DNA from: Holophagales bacterium
GTDB lineage: Bacteria > Acidobacteriota > Thermoanaerobaculia > UBA5066
Direction: 5' to 3'
Assembly (NCBI GenBank): GCA_016719485.1
Contig: JADJZB010000021.1
Location: 1 to 64,000, forward strand
DNA length: 64,000 nt
The notes under the pieces were generated by a model that worked only from the letters and a program-made list of their open reading frames with translations, was not told where the DNA came from and did no database searches. Each line of letters begins with the position of its first letter. The first letter of the stretch is position 1. Shown one piece after another: positions 18,949-30,436 of the stretch. A program made the position numbers and the translations under genes.

Positions 18949-18963
18949 CCGGTACAGTACCGG
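18949..18963 (+). promoter_or_regulatory. Palindrome directly before the EamA start codon
   Basis: CCGGTAC (18949-18955) and GTACCGG (18957-18963) are perfect arms around one A, ending two bases before ATG 18966. The site occupies the place of the ribosome-binding site and lies in the gap shared with the divergent small gene. It looks like an operator of a dimeric repressor, possibly of GntR/MocR type; the binding protein is unknown. Confidence 0.45.
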
Positions 18964-18965
18964 CG

Positions 18966-19811
18966 ATGACGCTGCGAACCCTGGGGCTGACGGCGGCGGC
19001 GATGACCTGCTTCGCCGCGAACTCCCTGCTCTGCCGCGCCGCCCTCGGCCGGGAGCTCGCCGACGCCACGACCTTCACGAGCGTCCGGCTCCTGTCTGGC
19101 GCCGTCGCGCTCTTCATCCTCGTCCGGGCGTCCGGGCGCGTCGCGGCGGGGACGCGGGACGTCAGGGCGGCGGTGGCCCTCTTCGTCTATGCGTTCGCGT
19201 TCTCCCTGGCCTACACGCGTATCCCTGCAGCGCTCGGGGCGCTCCTCCTCTTCGGGGCCGTTCAGGTCACGATGGTCGGCCGTGGGATCGCCTCCGGAGA
19301 ACGGCCGGGCGCTTCGGAGTGGTTCGGGCTCACGCTCTCGCTCGGGGGTCTCGGCGTCCTCCTGGCTCCCGGCCTTCGGCAGGGCGATGCCGCCGGGTCG
19401 CTGCTGATGATCGGCTCGGGAATCGCGTGGGGCGTCTACTCGCTCCTCGGGCGTTCGAGCCGGAGCGGCCCGCTGGCGGCGACCTCCACCCACTTCGCGT
19501 ATGCCGCTGCGCTGGCTCTCGCCGCGAGCCTCGTCTCGGCCCGGTTCGACGCGCCGCGCCTCTCGGTCCCGGGGCTCGCTCTCGCCGTGGCCTCGGGTGC
19601 GCTCGCCTCCGGGGGCGGTTATGCGATCTGGTACGCGGCGCTGCGGGGCCTGTCGACGACGCGGGCCGCTCTCGTCCAGCTGTCCGCGCCCCTCCTCGCG
19701 GCCGTCGGCGGGGTCCTCTTCCTGGGAGAGGACGTCACTCTCCGGCTGGCCCTCGCGGCGGCGGCGATCCTGGGCGGCATCACGATCGCGGTCGCCGGCC
19801 GGAGGGCGTAG
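18966..19811 (+). CDS. EamA/DMT-superfamily transporter
   Basis: The 281-residue integral membrane protein has ten hydrophobic segments in two five-helix halves, the normal EamA (RhaT/drug-metabolite) layout. The first half starts at LGLTAAAMTCFAANSLLCRAAL. The second half contains GSLLMIGSGIAWGVYSLLGR and ends with APLLAAVGGVLFLGEDVTLRL, a typical EamA motif. The substrate cannot be predicted. ATG 18966 follows a palindrome rather than a clear ribosome site. The gene converges on the kinase gene, with a dispersed repeat between them. Confidence 0.88.
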   Translation: MTLRTLGLTAAAMTCFAANSLLCRAALGRELADATTFTSVRLLSGAVALFILVRASGRVAAGTRDVRAAVALFVYAFAFSLAYTRIPAALGALLLFGAVQVTMVGRGIASGERPGASEWFGLTLSLGGLGVLLAPGLRQGDAAGSLLMIGSGIAWGVYSLLGRSSRSGPLAATSTHFAYAAALALAASLVSARFDAPRLSVPGLALAVASGALASGGGYAIWYAALRGLSTTRAALVQLSAPLLAAVGGVLFLGEDVTLRLALAAAAILGGITIAVAGRRA

Positions 19812-19822
19812 GGTGCCGGCCA

Positions 19823-19847
19823 GAATGGAAAATCAAGACCTGACCCC
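19823..19847 (+). repeat. Dispersed intergenic repeat, copy 1
   Basis: These 25 bases match 24 of 25 bases at 26844-26868; the shared core AAAATCAAGACCTGACCCC is identical. The copy lies in the 48-base gap between two convergent genes. The end CTGACCCC recurs at 30906-30913, and its complement GGGGTCAG recurs at 33432-33439 and 33448-33455. It is probably a member of a REP-like family. Confidence 0.65.
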
Positions 19848-19859
19848 TCGGCCAGACCC

Positions 19860-22535
<2,676 letters not shown>

Positions 22536-22581
22536 TACCCACCTCCCGTCAAATCCAACGTGCCCGACCGCTCGGACCCTG

Positions 22582-22660
22582 GTGACGCGTGACGTATTTG
22601 GGGTAAGTGTGAGCCTCTGTTCCGCGACGGTCAACGTCCCTAGTAGACTTGTGCAACAAG
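22582..22660 (+). promoter_or_regulatory. Divergent regulatory region between the kinase and winged-helix/FHA genes
   Basis: The 137-base gap holds a tandem repeat GTGACGC/GTGACGT (22582-22588, 22589-22595), the kind of direct repeat OmpR-type winged helices bind. It also holds a perfect palindrome, CTTGT (22648-22652) and ACAAG (22656-22660) around GCA, 12 bases before the ATG at 22673. Control of both directions by the FHA regulators is inference. Confidence 0.4.
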
Positions 22661-22672
22661 ACGGGGATCTCG

Positions 22673-23311
22673 ATGAAGCTTCGATTCGGTGACGTGACAT
22701 TCGACGGTGGACGGCGCCTTCTGATACGCGGGCCGGATGCGGTCCACGTGTCGCCCAAGGCGTTCCAGCTCCTCGAGCTGCTCATCGCGAAGCGTCCCAA
22801 CGCAGTTTCCAAGGCCGAGATCCAGGAGACTCTCTGGCCGCGGACGTTCGTGTCCGAGACGAATCTCCCCGCCCTCGTGAACGAGGTGCGCAACGCGCTC
22901 GGCGATCACGCGAAGGGGTCCGAATTCCTGAGAACCGTTCACGGATTCGGCTACGCGTTCGAGGCGGCGGTCCGCGAGGTTCGCCAGGCCGCGCCGTCGG
23001 AGCACCGGCACGTCTTCTTCTGGGGCAGCCACGAGGTCGAGCTGCACGAGGGCGAGAGCGTGATCGGACGGGAACGCGTCGCCGACATCTGGATCGGGCA
23101 CCCTTCCGTGTCCCGCGAGCACGCGCGGGTCACGGTCTCGGGCGAGGTCGCCTCGATCGAGGATCTCGGGAGCAAGAACGGAACCTACCGCGGTCTCGAG
23201 CCGGTGTCGTCGCCGGTCGTCCTTTCCGATGGTGACGAGGTCCGGCTCGGCAAGGTCGTCCTCGTCTACCGCAAGGGCGCCACGGAGACCTCGACCGAAG
23301 CGGCCCTCTAG
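22673..23311 (+). CDS. OmpR-type winged helix + FHA domain regulator (paralogue 1)
   Basis: The 212-residue cytoplasmic protein begins with an OmpR/PhoB-type DNA-binding domain (residues 1-100: VHVSPKAFQLLELLIAKRPN, KAEIQETLWP, RTVHGFGYAFE). No receiver domain is present. An FHA domain follows (about 120-200) with intact phosphothreonine-binding residues: IGRE, HPSVSREHARV and GSKNGTYRG. FHA domains bind phosphothreonine made by Ser/Thr kinases. DNA binding controlled by the divergent kinase is therefore likely but inferred. ATG 22673 gives the same start as the two downstream paralogues; an in-frame GTG at 22649 is less likely. Confidence 0.9.
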   Translation: MKLRFGDVTFDGGRRLLIRGPDAVHVSPKAFQLLELLIAKRPNAVSKAEIQETLWPRTFVSETNLPALVNEVRNALGDHAKGSEFLRTVHGFGYAFEAAVREVRQAAPSEHRHVFFWGSHEVELHEGESVIGRERVADIWIGHPSVSREHARVTVSGEVASIEDLGSKNGTYRGLEPVSSPVVLSDGDEVRLGKVVLVYRKGATETSTEAAL

Positions 23312-23436
23312 CCGGCGACGACGGGCCGGAGAATGCGGCGGCCAGGGTGCTCGCCCTTTGGACACCGCTTGGAAAGGGCTTGTTTCCTCGACTCTTCCCT
23401 TTACCTCGGATGCGCGCAGAATCAGAATGCCCGGAA

Positions 23437-24051
23437 ATGAGGCTGCGGATCGGCGACCTGTCGTTCGACGAGGGACGGCGCCTCCTTCACCGGGGGCCCG
23501 AGGAGGTCCATCTCTCGCCGAAGGCGTTTCAGCTTCTCTCTCTGCTCCTCGCCCGCCGCCCCGACGCCGTCTCGAAGGCCGAGATCCAGGGGTCCCTCTG
23601 GCCCGGATCGCCCGCCTCTGAGGGCCACCTCGCGGCCATCGTGTGCGAGGTGAGGCAGGCGCTCGGAGCGGGAGCGGACGGCGCGACCCGGGTGAGGACC
23701 GTCCACGGGTTCGGCTACGCATTCGAGGGACCGGTGCAGGAGACTCCCGGTCTCCTGCGCCACGTTCTCGTTCGCGGGCACCAGGAGGTCGGTCTCGTTC
23801 CTGGCGGTAACCTCCTCGGCCGCGAGAGGGAGGCGGCGGTGCGTGTCGGGCATCCCTCCGTCGCGCACGAGCACGCGCGCATCGTCGTGACGGACGACCA
23901 GGCCGAGCTGGAGGATCTCGCGGGCGGCGAGTCGACGTTCCGCGGAGAGGAAGCGGTGCGCGGCCGCGTCGTCCTGAAGGACGGCGACGTGATCCGGATC
24001 GGCGAGGTGGCTCTGACCTATCGGGCGAGGGCCGTCGAGCGGCGAGTTTGA
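23437..24051 (+). CDS. OmpR-type winged helix + degenerate FHA domain (paralogue 2)
   Basis: The 204-residue paralogue has the same layout. The winged helix is complete (VHLSPKAFQLLSLLLARRPD, KAEIQGSLWP, RTVHGFGYAFE). The FHA part keeps LGRE, but SVAHEHARI replaces SVSREHARV, so the phosphate-binding Ser is Ala, and the usual GSKNGT turn is AGGEST, losing Asn-Gly. It probably cannot bind phosphothreonine normally. ATG 23437 is chosen by alignment with the paralogues; ATG 23410 is an in-frame alternative. It lies 125 bases after paralogue 1 and 3 bases before paralogue 3, so the last two are surely co-transcribed. Confidence 0.88.
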   Translation: MRLRIGDLSFDEGRRLLHRGPEEVHLSPKAFQLLSLLLARRPDAVSKAEIQGSLWPGSPASEGHLAAIVCEVRQALGAGADGATRVRTVHGFGYAFEGPVQETPGLLRHVLVRGHQEVGLVPGGNLLGREREAAVRVGHPSVAHEHARIVVTDDQAELEDLAGGESTFRGEEAVRGRVVLKDGDVIRIGEVALTYRARAVERRV

Positions 24052-24054
24052 ACG

Positions 24055-24699
24055 GTGAGGCTGCGCTTCGCCGATGTGACGTACGACGGGGAGGCCCGGC
24101 GACTCCTGCGGGGCGGCAACGCGGTCCACCTGACGCCGAAGGCGTTCGCGCTCCTGGGCCTGCTCCTCGAGAGGCGGCCGGCTGCCGTTTCCCGCAGGGA
24201 CATCCAGGACGCGCTCTGGCCCGGGGTCTTCGTGACCGAAGGAAACATCGACTCCCTCGTGAAGGAGATCCGCAAGGCGCTCGGCGACGAAGGACGCGGT
24301 CCCGAGTCTTTCGTCCGGACGGTCCACGGGTTCGGGTACGCGTTCGACGGGAGCGTCCACGAGGACTCTCCCGTCCTCTCCGGTGCCCGTCACGTGATCG
24401 TCTGGGGCGTCCAGACGTTTCCGCTCGGAGCGGGCGAGAACGTCCTGGGGCGCGCGCGGGAGGCGAGCGTCTGGCTCGGCCACGATTCGGTCTCCAGGGC
24501 GCACGCCCGCATCACGGTGGACGGCGACCGTGCCGAGATCGCCGACGCGGGCAGCCGCAACGGCACGTTCCTGCGGGGCGAACGCCTCACGGGACCGGCA
24601 GCGCTCGCGGACGGAGACGAGATCGCCCTGGGCGTCGTCCGGGTCGGCTACAGGTTCCTCGGGTCGAATCCTTCGGCGCCGACGAACTCGGCTTCCTGA
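24055..24699 (+). CDS. OmpR-type winged helix + FHA domain regulator (paralogue 3)
   Basis: The 214-residue protein starts at a GTG three bases after the stop of paralogue 2. The winged helix contains VHLTPKAFALLGLLLERRPA, RRDIQDALWP and RTVHGFGYAFD. The FHA domain contains LGRAREASVW, SVSRAHARI and GSRNGTFLRG, all with the binding residues intact. Three neighbouring paralogues with two intact and one degenerate FHA pocket suggest duplication followed by specialisation. The proposed input is phosphorylation by the divergent TolB-type kinase. Confidence 0.9.
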   Translation: MRLRFADVTYDGEARRLLRGGNAVHLTPKAFALLGLLLERRPAAVSRRDIQDALWPGVFVTEGNIDSLVKEIRKALGDEGRGPESFVRTVHGFGYAFDGSVHEDSPVLSGARHVIVWGVQTFPLGAGENVLGRAREASVWLGHDSVSRAHARITVDGDRAEIADAGSRNGTFLRGERLTGPAALADGDEIALGVVRVGYRFLGSNPSAPTNSAS

Positions 24700-24711
24700 G
24701 GAGAGGGCGGC

Positions 24712-25242
24712 TCAGCGCCCGCAACGGCGGCCGACCATCTCCGTGATCGCCTCGGACGAGGGAGGGTTCTCGCCGAGGCCGAGCGAGTGGAGCGTCTCGT
24801 GGACGAGGATGTTGCCCGCCAGCCACTCGTTCTTCTTCACGAGCGTGGTGAAGCGGCTCGTGCAGACGAAGACGACGTCGCCGCCGACCGGGATCCACGC
24901 GTAGGCGGGCCGTCGCCGGCACTGCACCATGTGGTCGGCGTCGACGAAGCGGAGCGAGCCGAGGAAGCCCGACGCCGTCCGGCCGGAAGCGAGGAGCGTC
25001 GCGGCGAGCGACTCGCCGGTCCGCAGGTCGGTGAAGTCCGTCAGCAGCATCGAGCAGGTCGGGCTCTGGAAGCGTTCGACGGCGCGTTCGACCGTACGCT
25101 GGACGAGCGGGCCGAGGCGCGGATCGACGAGCGGGACGGAGGCGTCCGCCGCCTGCACGGTAGGTGAGGGAGCGAACAGGAGCGGGGCAAGGAGGACCGC
25201 GAGAATGGCGGATCGGGACACACCTCGCACGGGCTCGCGCAT
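24712..25242 (-). CDS. Exported protein with HExxH zinc-protease-like motif
   Basis: The 176-residue protein has a signal peptide (cleavage near VQAADA) and a short globular domain. ILVHETLHSLGLGENPPSS carries HExxH followed by Gly-Leu-Gly-Glu, resembling metzincin-like or gluzincin-like zinc sites. Three Cys residues (PTCSM, MVQCRR, VFVCTS) could form a disulfide. The family is not one I recognise and proteolytic activity is inferred from the motif only. The gene converges on the winged-helix/FHA operon, ending 13 bases from it. Confidence 0.7.
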   Translation of the reverse strand: MREPVRGVSRSAILAVLLAPLLFAPSPTVQAADASVPLVDPRLGPLVQRTVERAVERFQSPTCSMLLTDFTDLRTGESLAATLLASGRTASGFLGSLRFVDADHMVQCRRRPAYAWIPVGGDVVFVCTSRFTTLVKKNEWLAGNILVHETLHSLGLGENPPSSEAITEMVGRRCGR

Positions 25243-25465
25243 CGGAGGCCTCCTGCCCGGCCCACGTTCGAGTTCCCGCTTCGGCCGGGAACGTCAGAGG
25301 GCGGATGGAGGAAGGATGTCGGTGCGCGAGGCGATCGACCGGTGAGGCGTCTGGGAGACGGAGGAGAAGAAACCGGGAGATTTCAGGGAGGAAACTGAGG
25401 GTGCGGTCCGAACGGCGCGCTCTTTCGAGCGCGCTCTCGCGCTTTCCGGAGGCTACGATCTGGTC

Positions 25466-26743
25466 GTGCAGCAGAACCGCGAAAGCGACGCGAGTGGCGG
25501 GCGAAAAGGGGCTGGCGGGTCCTTTGCCGGCTTCGGGCCCTCGATACCTCCCGCGTCGGCTCGCGGCGGTCACGTGGAGGTCCGTTCCCTTCCGGATGGG
25601 GAGGAGATCGTCCTTCGCCCGACGGGATTGCTCCGGTATCTTCCGGCGGCCTTCCTCGCCTTCTGGCTCTGCGGCTGGGCCGTCGGCGAGGCCGTCGTTC
25701 TCGTCCTCCTTCTCGGTCCTGCTGCTGCCCCGCTCCTCGAGGCGGCCCGAGAGGTCCTCCCGTTCGGCGTGGGCCGCGTTCCCCTCCCTTCCGGGTCCCT
25801 GCCCCTGTCCGTCCTCGCGTTCCTGGCGCTCTGGCTCACGTTCTGGACCTGGGGAGGGATCGGCGCCGCCTGGGAGCTGCTCAGGCTCCTGTCCGGGTCG
25901 GACAGGTACGTGCTCCGCCCGGGGAGCTTCACCTATCGACGCGCGGCCGGTCCGTTCGGGAAGACCCGGCTCTTCCGTGCAGGCTCGGTCGGGGCGATCG
26001 TCGACCGGCGAAGGAAGTCGCAGCTCGCCGCGGTCGTCGCGGGGAAGGAGATCCTGCTGTCGGTGGGCGTGCCGGCGGAGCTCGGCCCATGGCTCGCGGG
26101 GCGGCTTCGTGCCGCGCTGGGGCTCCAGGGCTCAGGCGGCGCCACCGAGAGCCGGGGGGCCGGAGCGGAAGCCTCTGCAGCGATCGTGCCCCCCGTCCCC
26201 TCGCAGTGGCAGGCGACGCCGCGCCCGGAAGGGGGAGTCATTCTGGCCGCCCCGTCCGGGAAGTCGCGGAAGACAGCGGGTTGCGCGCTTCTCGTGGCCT
26301 TCGTCGTCACTTCGGGGGCCGGAGCCCTCGTCGCCGCAGCCGCGAGGAACAGCGGCCGGATCGACGGAATCGTCGGCCTCGCAACGGCGGGGTGCGTTCT
26401 CGCGATCGCCGTCGACGCCCTCTGCCTGTGGACCGCGCTCGCCCGCGACGCGTGGGTCCTCACGAGGGGGCGTGTCGAGAGGGTCCGTCGCATCGGTCCC
26501 TGGATCCGGCGGCGAGCCGTCCGGAAGGGCACGCTGGCGGCGATGCTCTCGACCGACGACGACGGGGACGACTGGTTCACCCTCGAGGCCCGCGGAGACG
26601 GGGGACCCCTGAGGCTCACGAAAGTGATGGGCTCCGGCCCGGAGGTCCTCGCTTTCGCGCGGTTTGCCGCGTGGCACTCGCGCTTTCCGCTCGAACTGCC
26701 CGACGAGGTGCGCGAGGCCGCGGGGGAGACCGCGGGGGGCTGA
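25466..26743 (+). CDS. Hypothetical membrane protein with duplicated helix-pair/beta domain
   Basis: The 425-residue protein starts at GTG 25466. A strand-rich start (GHVEVRSLPDGEEIVLRPTG) leads into two hydrophobic pairs (about residues 58-90 and 110-145), then a soluble part (YVLRPGSFTYRRAAGPFGKTR). A similar unit follows with helices at about 270-335 (ALLVAFVVTSGAGALVAA; GIVGLATAGCVLAIAVDALCL) and a second strand-rich tail. The two halves look related, as in membrane proteins with PH-like cytosolic domains, but no family is certain. No operon partner is evident. Confidence 0.65.
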   Translation: MQQNRESDASGGRKGAGGSFAGFGPSIPPASARGGHVEVRSLPDGEEIVLRPTGLLRYLPAAFLAFWLCGWAVGEAVVLVLLLGPAAAPLLEAAREVLPFGVGRVPLPSGSLPLSVLAFLALWLTFWTWGGIGAAWELLRLLSGSDRYVLRPGSFTYRRAAGPFGKTRLFRAGSVGAIVDRRRKSQLAAVVAGKEILLSVGVPAELGPWLAGRLRAALGLQGSGGATESRGAGAEASAAIVPPVPSQWQATPRPEGGVILAAPSGKSRKTAGCALLVAFVVTSGAGALVAAAARNSGRIDGIVGLATAGCVLAIAVDALCLWTALARDAWVLTRGRVERVRRIGPWIRRRAVRKGTLAAMLSTDDDGDDWFTLEARGDGGPLRLTKVMGSGPEVLAFARFAAWHSRFPLELPDEVREAAGETAGG

Positions 26744-26843
26744 GCCCAAGGCGCCGCGGCCGGACGCCGCAGGCGATGGCGATTCGACATCGCGCGTCAC
26801 GGCCTTCGGCGGCGACGAGAATGACGGTCGGGTCGTTTCCGTA

Positions 26844-26868
26844 GAATAGAAAATCAAGACCTGACCCC
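26844..26868 (+). repeat. Dispersed intergenic repeat, copy 2
   Basis: This copy differs at one base from 19823-19847 and has the same orientation. It lies in the 206-base gap upstream of the second tricorn gene. Nothing else is recognised in that gap. Confidence 0.65.
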
Positions 26869-26949
26869 CTGGCCTCCGGGTGAGCTCGTCGAGCGCGGCC
26901 TGAAAGGACCCGGTGTGCCCCCCTAGAATCACGGCTCGAGGTGTCCCCT

Positions 26950-29900
26950 ATGCGTCAGCTCTTCGCCACCGCCGTCGTCGTCGCCGTGCTCTTCCACTCC
27001 CCGTCTCTCGGGTCGGCGGCCGCGCCGCCGCCGCGGCTCCTGCAGGATCCGGCGCTCTCCGCGACGCGCATCGCGTTCGCCTTCGCGGGAGAGATCTGGA
27101 CCGTCCCGCGCGAGGGGGGCGAGGCGACGCGCCTCGTGAGCGGGCAGCTTCGCAACCGCAGGCCGGTCTTCTCGCCGGACGGCGCGACGGTCGCCTTCAC
27201 GGGGACGTACGACGAGAACGCGGACGTCTACGTCGTTCCCGCGGGCGGCGGCGAGCCGCGGCGGCTGACGCACCACCCCGGGCCGGACGAGGCGCTCGGG
27301 TTCACTCCGGACGGCAAGCGGGTCCTCTTCCTGTCGATGCGGCGGACGCCACGAGACCTCCCGAAGCTCTTCACGGTGCCGATCGCCGGCGGACCGGCCG
27401 AGGAGCTGCCTCTCCCCTCCGGCGCGGACGCCTGCTATTCGCCCGACGGCAGCCGCCTTGCCTACGTCCCTTTCCCGCAGTGGCAGGCGGCGTGGAAGAA
27501 GTACCGGGGCGGGCAGACGACGCCCGTCTGGATCGCGGACCTGTCGGACTCCCGCGTGGCGAAGGTGCCGCGCGAGAACTCGAACGACCGGCGGCCGATG
27601 TGGGTCGGCGACACTCTCTACTTCCTCTCCGACCGCAGCGGTCCCGTGACGCTCTTCGCGTTCGAAGTGAAGACCGGCGCGGTCCGCGAGGTCGTGAAGA
27701 ACGACGGCGGCTTCGACGTCCAGTCGGCGTCGGCGGGTCCGGGGGCGATCGTCTACGACCAGTTCGGCGAGCTGAAGCTCCTCGACCTCGCGTCGGGGGC
27801 GACGAAGGCGGTGCCCGTCACGATCTCGGCCGATCTTCCCCAGGTGCGCGCGGGGTTCCGAAAGGTGGAGCCCGGGCAGATCCTCCACGTGGCGCTCTCG
27901 CCGAGCGGGAAGAGGGTCCTGGTGGAGGCGCGCGGCGAGATCCTGTCCGTGCCCGCCGAGAAGGGAGACGCGCGGAACCTGACGCGGAGCCCCGGCGTCG
28001 CGGACCGCGACCCGTCGTGGTCGCCGGACGGCAAGAGCGTCGCGTGGCTCTCCGACGCGTCGGGCGAGTACGCGCTCCACCTGGGTATGCCCGACGGCAT
28101 GGGGCCGGTGAGAAAGGTCGACCTGGGGCTGCCGCCGTCGTTCTTCTACGCGCCGCGCTGGTCTCCCGACTCGAAGAGGATCGCGCTCACCGACAAGCGG
28201 ATGAACCTCTGGGTCGTCGACGTGGCGAAGGGGACGAAGGAGAAGGTCGACTCCGACCTCTTCGATACGCCCCTCTCGAATCTCGACCCGGCGTGGGCGC
28301 CCGACGCGCGCTGGATCGCCTACGTGAAGCAGCTCCCGAACCGCCTCCGCGCCGTCTTCGTCTACTCGCTGGAGGAGAAGAAGACGCGACAGGTGACCGA
28401 TGGGCGGAGCGACGCCCTGTCGCCCCGGTTCGACCGGGGCGGGAAGTACCTCTACTTCGTCGCGAGCACCGACGCCGGCCTCGCCCAGGGGTGGCTCGAC
28501 ATGACGAGCATGGGACGGCCGGTGACGAGCAGCCTCTATGCCGCCGTCCTTCGGAAGGACCTCCCTTCGCCCGTCGCGCCCGAGAGCGACGAGGAGGGAA
28601 CGGACGGAAAGGACGGGACGGACGGGAAGGACGGCAAGGGGGCCGACGCGGCGAAAGCCGGCGCCACGGGCGATGCGGGAAAGGACCCGGAGAAGAAGGG
28701 CGAGGCCGCTAAGGACGCCGCGGCGAACGACGCGAAGAAGCCGCCGGAGCCGGTGAAGATCGACTTCTCCGGACTCGACCAGCGGATCGTGGCGCTCCCC
28801 GTCGCACGGGCGAACTGGGTCGCGCTCGAGGCCGGAACGGAGGGAATCGTCTTCCTCCTGCAGGCCCCGGTCGCCCTCTCCGCCGAGGATTACATCGAGT
28901 ACGACGACGAGAACCCGTTGCCTCTCGAGGTCCATCGCTTCGACCTGAAGGCGCGAAAAGCGGAGAAGTTCCTCGAGAAGATCGATGGTGGCAGCGGTGC
29001 CTACGGGGGCCAGCCGCCCTTCCTCGTCTCGTTCGACGGGGCGAAGGTCCTCTATGCGCAGAAGGGGAGCCGGTTCCTCGTCTCGTCCGAGAAGGCGCCG
29101 AAGCCCGGGGACGGCGCATTGAAGGCCGAAGGCCTCGAGGTGTGGGTCGACCCGCGCGCCGAGTGGCGGCAGATCTACCGCGAGACGTGGCGCATCCAGC
29201 GCGACTTCCTCTACGACCCGGGCGCGCACGGCCTCGACCTCGCCGCCGCCGAAAGGACCTACGCGCCCTTCGTCGACGGCCTCGGTGGGCGCGACGACCT
29301 GAACGCCCTCTTCGAGGAGATGCTCGGGCACCTCGTCATGGGGCACGTCTTCGTCGGTGGCGGAGCGGTGCCCGAGCAGGAGAGGGTCTCCGTGGGCCTT
29401 CTCGGCGCCGACTACTCCGTCGCGGAAGGGCGATACCGCATCTCCCGGATCCTCGCGGGGGAGAACTGGAACCCGAAGCTGATGGCGCCCCTGACGCAGC
29501 CCGGCGTCGACGTGAAGGAGGGGGACTTCCTGCTCGCGGTGAACGGCCAGGACCTGAGAGGCGACGACGACGTCCACCGCCTCTTCCTCGGAACCGCCGG
29601 GAAGCAGACTGTCCTGACCGTGGGCCCGAAGGCGGACGGGACAGGGTCGCGCCGCGTGACCGTCGTCCCCGCTCCGTCGGAGGGCGGCCTGCGCCTTCGC
29701 ACGTGGATGGAGGAGAACCGCAAGCGGGTCGACGCCCTCTCGGGAGGAAAGGTCGGCTACGTCTTCATTCCCGACACGGCCGCCGGGGGCTTCACGAACT
29801 TCAACCGCTACTACTTCTCCCAGATCGGAAAGGAGGCCCTCGTCGTCGACGAGCGCTTCAACCACGGCGGCAGCATCGCCGACTACATCGTCGACCTGCT

Positions 29901-30372
29901 CGCGCGCACGCCGCAGATGGCGAACGCCTCGCGGGAGGGAGCGGACGTCGTCGAGCCGGCGGCGGCCCTCTTCGGGCCGAAGGTGATGCTCATCAACCAG
30001 ATGTCGGGCTCCGGGGGCGACGCGCTGCCGTGGCTGTTCCGAAAAGCGAAGCTCGGCCCGATCGTCGGCAAGAGAACGTGGGGCGGTCTCGTCGGCATCG
30101 GCGGATATCCGCCGCTGATGGACGGCGGGTCGGTCACGGCGCCCCGCTGGGGCCTCTACGGGACCGAGGGTTCGTGGGAGGTGGAGAACGTCGGCATCGC
30201 GCCCGACGTCGAGGTCGAGGAGGACCCGTACCTCGTCCGCCAGGGAAATTCGCCGCAGCTCGAACGCGCCGTCCAGCTCGCGCTCGAGGCCCTCGCGAAG
30301 GAGCCGCCCGTGAAGCTGAAGAGGCCGGCCTACCCGGACTACGGACCGCGCCTTCCGCGAAGGGTGCCGTAA
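26950..30372 (+). CDS. Tricorn-like S41 protease (copy 2), exported
   Basis: The protein has 1140 residues with a signal peptide (MRQLFATAVVVAVLFHS). Propeller repeats (FSPDGATVAFTGTYDENADV, WSPDGKSVAWLSD) run to about residue 530. A Lys/Asp/Gly-rich insert covers about 545-595. The PDZ and S41 domains follow, with candidate catalytic His in GHVFVGGG (about 797), Ser in SGSGGDALPW (about 1019) and Glu in EVENVGI (about 1078). It shares order and spacing with copy 1 but is well diverged. ATG 26950 is preferred; GTG 26941 in the same frame is possible. A small exported protein follows 64 bases downstream. Confidence 0.92.
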   Translation: MRQLFATAVVVAVLFHSPSLGSAAAPPPRLLQDPALSATRIAFAFAGEIWTVPREGGEATRLVSGQLRNRRPVFSPDGATVAFTGTYDENADVYVVPAGGGEPRRLTHHPGPDEALGFTPDGKRVLFLSMRRTPRDLPKLFTVPIAGGPAEELPLPSGADACYSPDGSRLAYVPFPQWQAAWKKYRGGQTTPVWIADLSDSRVAKVPRENSNDRRPMWVGDTLYFLSDRSGPVTLFAFEVKTGAVREVVKNDGGFDVQSASAGPGAIVYDQFGELKLLDLASGATKAVPVTISADLPQVRAGFRKVEPGQILHVALSPSGKRVLVEARGEILSVPAEKGDARNLTRSPGVADRDPSWSPDGKSVAWLSDASGEYALHLGMPDGMGPVRKVDLGLPPSFFYAPRWSPDSKRIALTDKRMNLWVVDVAKGTKEKVDSDLFDTPLSNLDPAWAPDARWIAYVKQLPNRLRAVFVYSLEEKKTRQVTDGRSDALSPRFDRGGKYLYFVASTDAGLAQGWLDMTSMGRPVTSSLYAAVLRKDLPSPVAPESDEEGTDGKDGTDGKDGKGADAAKAGATGDAGKDPEKKGEAAKDAAANDAKKPPEPVKIDFSGLDQRIVALPVARANWVALEAGTEGIVFLLQAPVALSAEDYIEYDDENPLPLEVHRFDLKARKAEKFLEKIDGGSGAYGGQPPFLVSFDGAKVLYAQKGSRFLVSSEKAPKPGDGALKAEGLEVWVDPRAEWRQIYRETWRIQRDFLYDPGAHGLDLAAAERTYAPFVDGLGGRDDLNALFEEMLGHLVMGHVFVGGGAVPEQERVSVGLLGADYSVAEGRYRISRILAGENWNPKLMAPLTQPGVDVKEGDFLLAVNGQDLRGDDDVHRLFLGTAGKQTVLTVGPKADGTGSRRVTVVPAPSEGGLRLRTWMEENRKRVDALSGGKVGYVFIPDTAAGGFTNFNRYYFSQIGKEALVVDERFNHGGSIADYIVDLLARTPQMANASREGADVVEPAAALFGPKVMLINQMSGSGGDALPWLFRKAKLGPIVGKRTWGGLVGIGGYPPLMDGGSVTAPRWGLYGTEGSWEVENVGIAPDVEVEEDPYLVRQGNSPQLERAVQLALEALAKEPPVKLKRPAYPDYGPRLPRRVP

Positions 30373-30436
30373 CGCGCGGCGTGCCGCGGTAAAGTCCGCG
30401 AAAACTCTGAGGCGAAGACGGGAACGGGAGGATGCG

